In this document: piece by piece, positions 58,539 through 64,000 of the stretch | Layout: each line of letters opens with the position of its first letter | Position numbering within the stretch: the first letter of the stretch is position 1 | NCBI GenBank assembly: GCA_029207755.1 | Contig: JARCOQ010000002.1 | Span: 87,705,087-87,769,086, forward strand | Direction of reading: 5' to 3' | Origin: Chamaea fasciata | Taxonomy: Eukaryota > Chordata > Aves > Passeriformes > Sylviidae | Length of the DNA stretch: 64,000 bases | Translations under genes and position numbers: made by a program | Notes under the pieces: model-generated | Told to the model about the DNA's origin: nothing | Databases searched by the model: none | The model's input: only the letters and a program-made list of their open reading frames with translations

Positions 58539-61500
58539 GTTTCTTCTAATGAAATACTTTGTGAAATCAGGTATAAAAAATAACATCAAATCACTTATGC
58601 ATATTTGCTGACATCTTGTGATGCTCTCCAATGTGTTTTGCAAAATGCTTCTGAGGCATAAATCTGTTCACATAATTAGTTTGTAGGCCAGCTGATATCT
58701 AAGATTATATCAATGTTGTTTTAAATAATTCAGTTAAAACACATTTTTGTGAAACAGCTCTCTAGAAATCCAAAACTCACTTATTGAGGAAAAAGCAATT
58801 CATTAGAAATTGGGATGGCTCTGAGCATTTATATTCTGTATAATTGCTGTGTAAAAAATGTTTTTTTTTCTTGTGCAACAAGTAAACAGAGGACTGTCTT
58901 GCGTGTCTGCTGGGTTCAGTAGCAGCAGCAGCTGTGCCAGTAGCTGAAGTGTTGAACACTGGGCAGCTTTAGTCCTGCATACTGATGTGGTTATACAGCT
59001 CCAGTTCCATATCTCTTAGTGAAGTCCTATCCCAGAGATAACTTCTTGGTACAAATTTGTTGGTGCACTGCGTGGTTTTTGAAAAGGATGTGGTTGAAGA
59101 CTTCCAGCTTAGAGCATGGAAGAATCATGATGGTGCAACACTGTGTGTGCCATGTTGTTTGATGTCATCTTCTGCCTCTGTAACTGTGTCTTGTAAAACA
59201 AACAACTTTTGGGTTTGAATTTAAATCTCCTGAATCCAGTCCACCTTTTCTCCCATTCCAAAAGTACAGGAAGCTTTACTTCTCTGTTTGTTAGTTTGGT
59301 TTATATCCATGTAACTCCAATGAAGCAAAATGAACAGTATGAGTAAACAGATAGTCCCAGATACTTCTCTTATTGGAAGGAAATAGGCCAGAGAAGTTGA
59401 AGTTGTCTGAAAATGCTATTTTTTTTTCCTAAGGCAAATTTAACATAAGCTGATTTTCTATAAGATTGTGGTCTCCCTGTGAAATCAGGATTTGCCAAAC
59501 AGTTTTAATTCTAGGTTGCTCAGAAAGGAGTATGGAAGGAAGGATTAATCACAATGAGTTGGGTCCAGAAGTAAAGGCTTTCCCTTCTCCCATGTTCTGG
59601 TGCAAGAGCATATTATTTCATGAACATTGTTAATAATGTTAATAAGCGTTACTGTTATTTAAAAAATGGTGAGGCTGCTGTCTTCGGTAATGCCTTATGA
59701 AATATGTGAGAAGTGAATGCAAACCTCTGTGGTTTCTTCTGCAAAGTAGAGGAGCATGCTTTCTTGTTTGACTGAAATGCCAGAAGCATTTAGCTGTGCT
59801 TTGCAGTTTCTGCCTGTGCCACCCATGAAATAGTGCTCTTATCCCAGAAGAGGTACCCAATACAATAGTTATTAATTTACATAAGAGGCTGTTTTCTAAT
59901 TATGAACAGTTTGTGTGTCCAGGGACTTTTGATTAGTGACGAATTGAAACTAGGGAAGAATATGAATAGCTTGAGGGAAGAAGGACAAAAATGAGAAAAT
60001 TACAATAGAAATTGACAGGAATAAGATGAAAGCAATCTTTTTTTAAGTATTCCGTTTAAAGCATACCAGAGAGAAAGCTATTTTGGGCCAAGTAATAAGG
60101 AATCATACGTTCATTAACAAGAATTACAAATAATTAGTTACTATTAAGACAAGTTAGACAGAAGATGAATTGAATTCTTTCCTGAGGAGTGACTAGGAGA
60201 GAGGAATAGGGAATACGTGGAGATACCTTTGCTTTCCTCACTGCTTTATAAGGAAACCACCAGAGCCTTGCCTTTGGAAAGTGTGTGCATTTAAAATTTT
60301 GATTATTTTTCTTTTAATTCTGTGTATGTCAATGTTTCCTCACAGGAAACATGAATATTAAAAAGAAAAGAAAAAGGAAGAGACAAACCAGGATTAGAGC
60401 TGCACGCCGTATGTATATGAACTGCGGAGAAAGTGAAGCAGCAACAGGCTCTTCAGCACCAAATTCTACCTTAGACCTGTTTTAAAATCTTTTCTAGCAG
60501 AGGTATATGTTACTCTCCCGAGGTTCATACCCTGAGGGGCAAATCTTTGTCTGTCAGGTAAAAGCATAGACGGTCAGTCCTTTCTGACTCATGATCTTAT
60601 TCAAAGATTACCTTCTATATCAGACCTGATTGAATTCATAGGACCGATCTTGCAGCCCAGGCATGGGCTCTATAGAGGTATAAGGCAGTATATTGTAGTC
60701 TTAATTTCAAATTGAAATTTCAAGTGGAGTTGTTATGCTTTGTGTATTGAACACTGACACAGGCATGGATGGGTAAACTGGTCGTGAGCAGATTTGCATA
60801 TGTGCAGCAAATTAGATGAGTTGGATCAGTCCATGCTGAACGGCCAGATGTCCAAAATACCAATTGGGCTCTGTGAAAGTACCAAGAAAAGCTGTGTTTC
60901 ATTTCCTGTTAATGTAGGACGTGACCATGTAATGCAGAACACCAAGAGCTTCTTGTCACAGGAGAAGTTCTTGTAAGCTAACTGACGTTGCTAACAGAAG
61001 GTACAAGTTTGATCTGCTTTTCTGTTTGCCTTGCAAATACATTTATGTAATCTTGTTTTGATGAGGCATGTGTTTGTATTGTTGTGGTTATAGCTGGGTT
61101 TTGAGATTACTATTGTGTTAGTTACAGGAAGGTTGCAAGTGTTGTTTTATTTTATTTGTATTAGCTGAACTCGGATGAAATCCGTCAAATTGCTCAGCAT
61201 GTCTAAATTGTGCTCTGAAGAAGACAATTTTCATGACTTGGAGAACAATTGAATAATTTCAAATACTACCTTTGTTCTGTTCCTTGTAATCAGAACCCTA
61301 ACGAGTTCACATTGCTGCATGTGTTTGGCTTTTAATATTTTGCTGAAAGTAGACTGAGGCTGCAGCTCCCAGAGTATCAGGGGCAATTTAATAATTTGCT
61401 CAAGGAAATGAAGGTAAAGAAAATACTCCCCCTCTACTTTCTTCCTTCTAGTTGAGTGTTTCAGCCGCCTTCTTGTTCCAGCTTTGGCAATTCTCAAAGT

Positions 61501-61614
61501 GATCTCTGAACTGCTCAGACTTACCAGCGTGGCTGAAGTTTGCATGCTTGTTGGGATGAAGCAGAAGTTAGTGTTCTGCCACATGCAGGCAGCTGAGTTG
61601 GCTTGCAGAGGAGT

Positions 61615-61636
61615 CCTGTGCCAGAGCTGGCACAGG
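61615..61636. repeat. Perfect 10-bp-arm palindrome in MRPS9 intron 1
   Basis: CCTGTGCCAG and CTGGCACAGG are exact reverse complements separated by AG only. It lies in a locally GC-richer patch (about 61590-61700). Confidence 0.8.
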
Positions 61637-62779
61637 GCGAGTAAAGGGAGTGGAGGAAAGGATGCTGGCCGGGTGAACTGTGTGATCGGCACTCTCTGCC
61701 CTGTGAGGCTGCACTGTCTCCTTACAAAGCCTAGCCGTGGCATGTTGAAGGGTTGGGGTTGACGTCTTTCAGGGTACTATGTGATGAACAGAACTTGGCA
61801 TTTTTCTGAATCAGAAGTGATTCTTTTTCTCTCTTTGCTTTTCTGTCTCACATTGCTTTCTTTCTTGTGATTCCCTCCCTCCCCCCACCCACAGAAGACC
61901 ACACAAATAATCAGTTCTCATTCAGTTCTTAGAGTAATTAAGCTGCAGAGAACTTTAATACTAATGTTGGAGAGCCAAAATAGTGCATAATATTGACACT
62001 AGGCCAGAATTTAGACATTACAGCTCTGTCAGTGAAGCTCCTGTTTGTCTGGCAGAGAGCATCAGTGAAATTAGTCATCTTAACATCTAAATTGTCTTGA
62101 CAGGAGTAAGACTAAATGTGTGCTGCAAAGATCAGAAGGTAACTGCCCTCTGAGTTACGACCTGAGCTGCTGCAGTGCTCTGTAATATTGGCTGCTGGAT
62201 TACTACCCTACTAGTTTTCTGATTGGTCTGCTTGAGACAAGTGAAGTAGCTTAAGAACCATTCTGGCACCACAAACAAGGAAGGAGCAAGCCTTGGCCTT
62301 TCCGGAGCTTTAAGCAGTATTTGGTCAGTGGCTTCTAAAAAGCCACTAGGGAGCTGCCCTGCGTATTCTTACCATACATCGTTGTGGGATGCCTTTAGGT
62401 GAAGGCAAAACCTGCTTATTTGCTGATGGATTTTGATTTATGGTGGGGTCTGTTATCAGTGCTGTTCCTTGCTTTTGGTGGGTGTTCCTGGCTAAGAATG
62501 TTTCTTTCCATCAAAGAAATCTTCTAAATTAATTGTAATGTGTGAAAATATGATGGTTTTAGGATGTGTTTATCTGTTCATGGACATTAAACCATTGGAA
62601 GAAAATGGTTTAATGAATAATAATGCTTTTCCTAACTTATTCTTGTGATGTGTTGAATCTTGTTATAGGTATGAATAGCTTGCTATAGTATTCATGTATT
62701 CATTTTATTTAGAGCTCACTATGCCAGAAATGTAAAATAAACCTCTCACATTTTTTTCATTTCTTTTTTTTTCTGTTAG

Positions 62780-62959
62780 ACATTAAGGCTGATCTGTACC
62801 ACTCCAGCAGTGCAGAGGAAAAATGCAGGGGCCTCAGGACCTGAAAAGTACACAGAGGCATTTATTAAAAAACAGATTGAAGAGTTCAACCTAGGAAAGA
62901 GACATTTAGCCAACATGATGGGAGAAGATCCAGAAACTTTTACCCAAGAGGATATTGAT
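62780..62959 (+). CDS. MRPS9: MRPS9 exon 2 (mitochondrial ribosomal protein uS9m)
   Basis: Sixty codons, phase 0 at both ends, flanked by TTCTGTTAG and GTAAGT. The exon completes the presequence ([17 protein letters not shown]) and then encodes a block nearly identical to human MRPS9. That block reads [20 protein letters not shown], then [17 protein letters not shown], with only a few conservative changes such as Ile to Leu in the FN(I/L)GK motif. This identity fixes the gene. The protein is uS9m of the 28S mitoribosomal subunit. The family's universal uS9 rRNA-binding domain lies in the C-terminal half, encoded by exons beyond this window. The human protein is about 396 residues, so the 82 codons seen here are roughly a fifth. 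No disruption is seen, so it appears functional. Confidence 0.95.
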
Positions 62960-64000
62960 GTAAGTACAGTTGCTCTGTTGGAGAAGTAATTTACTGTAGG
63001 GTTTCAGATATTGAAAGCACTTTACTTCAGCATGAGCCCCTCAGCTCTCTGTGAATTTTAATCAAATTGTCAGAATAAGCAAGAATGCTACTATACATTG
63101 CAAACATTGCAACTGTGACTGTGAATAGACATTCTGCTTCTGCTACCATGTGAGGTCAGGCATCCCAGTATAGAGCTGTATACTGTATCTTGTTAAAGCA
63201 CAGTAGGTTCTTTTTAAAAGTGCTAATGGATAATCCCCTTGATCTGAGGTTATAAGAGGCACTGTAAAGGTTTATGTAGCATTTCAAGATGTTTACTCAC
63301 AGTTTGACTAGCTGTGTATGTTTAGGGTTTTCTTGTGTGATAAGAACCACGGGGTTGCTGGTAATGTATATTAAATTTTATAGGATATTTTATAACCAAT
63401 GCACTGGTTTAGCTTGAGGATTTTAATGCAGATGTGAATTTAAACTCATATCAGTATCTACAAACATCCTGTTTTATTGTCATTCCTGCTCATGACTGGC
63501 AGATGGGTGGCCTCCTCTTTGTCTCTGTCATTTAGGCTCATGTAAAGATAAGCTCCCTTTCACTCAGAAAAATGTTTTGTTGCATGGATTTTTCAATTTT
63601 TTTCTTTTTTAATGTCTCATCTGGGCTTCACTTCTGTCGTATCTGTCTTATTTTTTCATACATCAGAGGTAGGAAGGAGAAATGTCATTTGGTGACATTC
63701 ACTCTTAGGTGAAGCTGCATGAAGTCTCATGGCTGAAGTTTTCTTTGCACAGGAGCAGCACTACTGCTGTAGCCAAGGCAGCCCAGTGTGCCAGCAGGGC
63801 CCTTAGGGCAGAGGTAGTGATGTCGTAAGCACAAAGCAAGAGCTGTCCGTGGTTTCATCTCTTTCAGGGAGAGGAGATTTGTTTGTTGCCTCTCCCAGTG
63901 GCAAAATTCTGTCTGCATGGCTGTGTCCATTTGAGAGGTCTTGGCAGTGTGCTTATTCCAAGGAATAATCTGTAGGTTGTGATATAGGCTCATTTCCGAC
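62960..64000 (+). other. MRPS9: MRPS9 intron 2, 5' part
   Basis: It starts with a consensus GTAAGT donor. The expected next coding segment (continuing with Arg-Ala-Ile-Ala-Tyr-Leu-Phe in human) is not found up to 64000, so exon 3 lies outside. No repeat or other gene is recognised; a T-rich patch occurs near 63590-63612. Confidence 0.8.

Larger units (their letters stand above)
55985..62779 (+). other. MRPS9: MRPS9 intron 1
   Basis: A 6795-base GT-AG intron between phase-0 exon boundaries. It contains three or four CR1 pieces and one L3-like remnant within its first 1.8 kb, a poly-A tract at about 58523-58538 and otherwise unique AT-rich DNA. The 3' end has a strong T-rich tract (62751-62778), a possible branch A near 62748 and the acceptor TTCTGTTAG. 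Its first 75 bases or so are still CpG-rich. No other gene is recognised within it, including on the opposite strand. Confidence 0.8.

Noticed and set aside
61231..61743. Minus-strand open frame of 170 codons within MRPS9 intron 1
   Set aside because: No recognisable domain, mixed composition, no splice or promoter support. It is the second longest frame, but chance length is plausible. A protein search would settle it.
62960..64000. Search for MRPS9 exon 3 by its expected coding start (Arg-Ala-Ile-Ala-Tyr-Leu)
   Set aside because: No matching segment with an acceptor is present before 64000, so the exon lies outside the window.

Overview
This is vertebrate, almost certainly avian, chromosomal DNA, and probably from a songbird (passerine). 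The evidence is the repeat content. Several chicken-repeat-1 (CR1) LINE tails are present in both orientations. There is one SINE made of a tRNA-Ile-like head joined to a CR1-type tail, which is the architecture of the passerine TguSINE1 family. There is also the start of a typical avian endogenous-retrovirus LTR. No bacterial-style gene organisation is present, and nearly all long open frames are chance or repeat-derived.

Only one protein gene can be supported: the 5' end of MRPS9 (mitochondrial small-subunit ribosomal protein uS9m), on the + strand. Exon 1 (coding part 55919-55984) sits in a compact CpG-island promoter with GC boxes, a CCAAT box, an NRF-1-like site and a YY1-like ATGGCGGC start context. 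Intron 1 runs 55985-62779. Exon 2 (62780-62959) encodes an almost unchanged copy of a conserved MRPS9 segment. The remaining exons lie beyond position 64000.

Layout. Positions 1-55 kb are a gene desert with simple repeats and scattered retroposons. They also hold several blocks that read like conserved non-coding regulatory DNA: around 7.85-8.42, 16.44-16.76, 18.16-18.50, 20.15-21.34, 22.44-22.66, 28.70-29.06, 48.09-48.24 and 54.03-54.31 kb. These stand out by retained CpGs and by homeodomain, POU, SOX and PBX/HOX-like sites in an otherwise AT-rich background. In mammals the gene upstream of MRPS9 in the same orientation is POU3F3, a neural transcription factor flanked by a large regulatory desert. 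I infer that this window is the POU3F3-MRPS9 interval, though POU3F3 itself is not visible here. Positions 52-57.8 kb are a cluster of CR1 pieces flanking and invading the MRPS9 5' region. Positions 58-64 kb are ordinary intron apart from exon 2.

I did not find an undescribed protein system. The most useful leads are the candidate enhancer blocks, several perfect hairpins or palindromes, the SINE and its LINE tail lineage both present in one window, the tail-to-tail CR1 pair in intron 1, and the ambiguous MRPS9 start with in-frame upstream ATGs. Enhancer calls rest on reading by eye without an alignment and are tentative.
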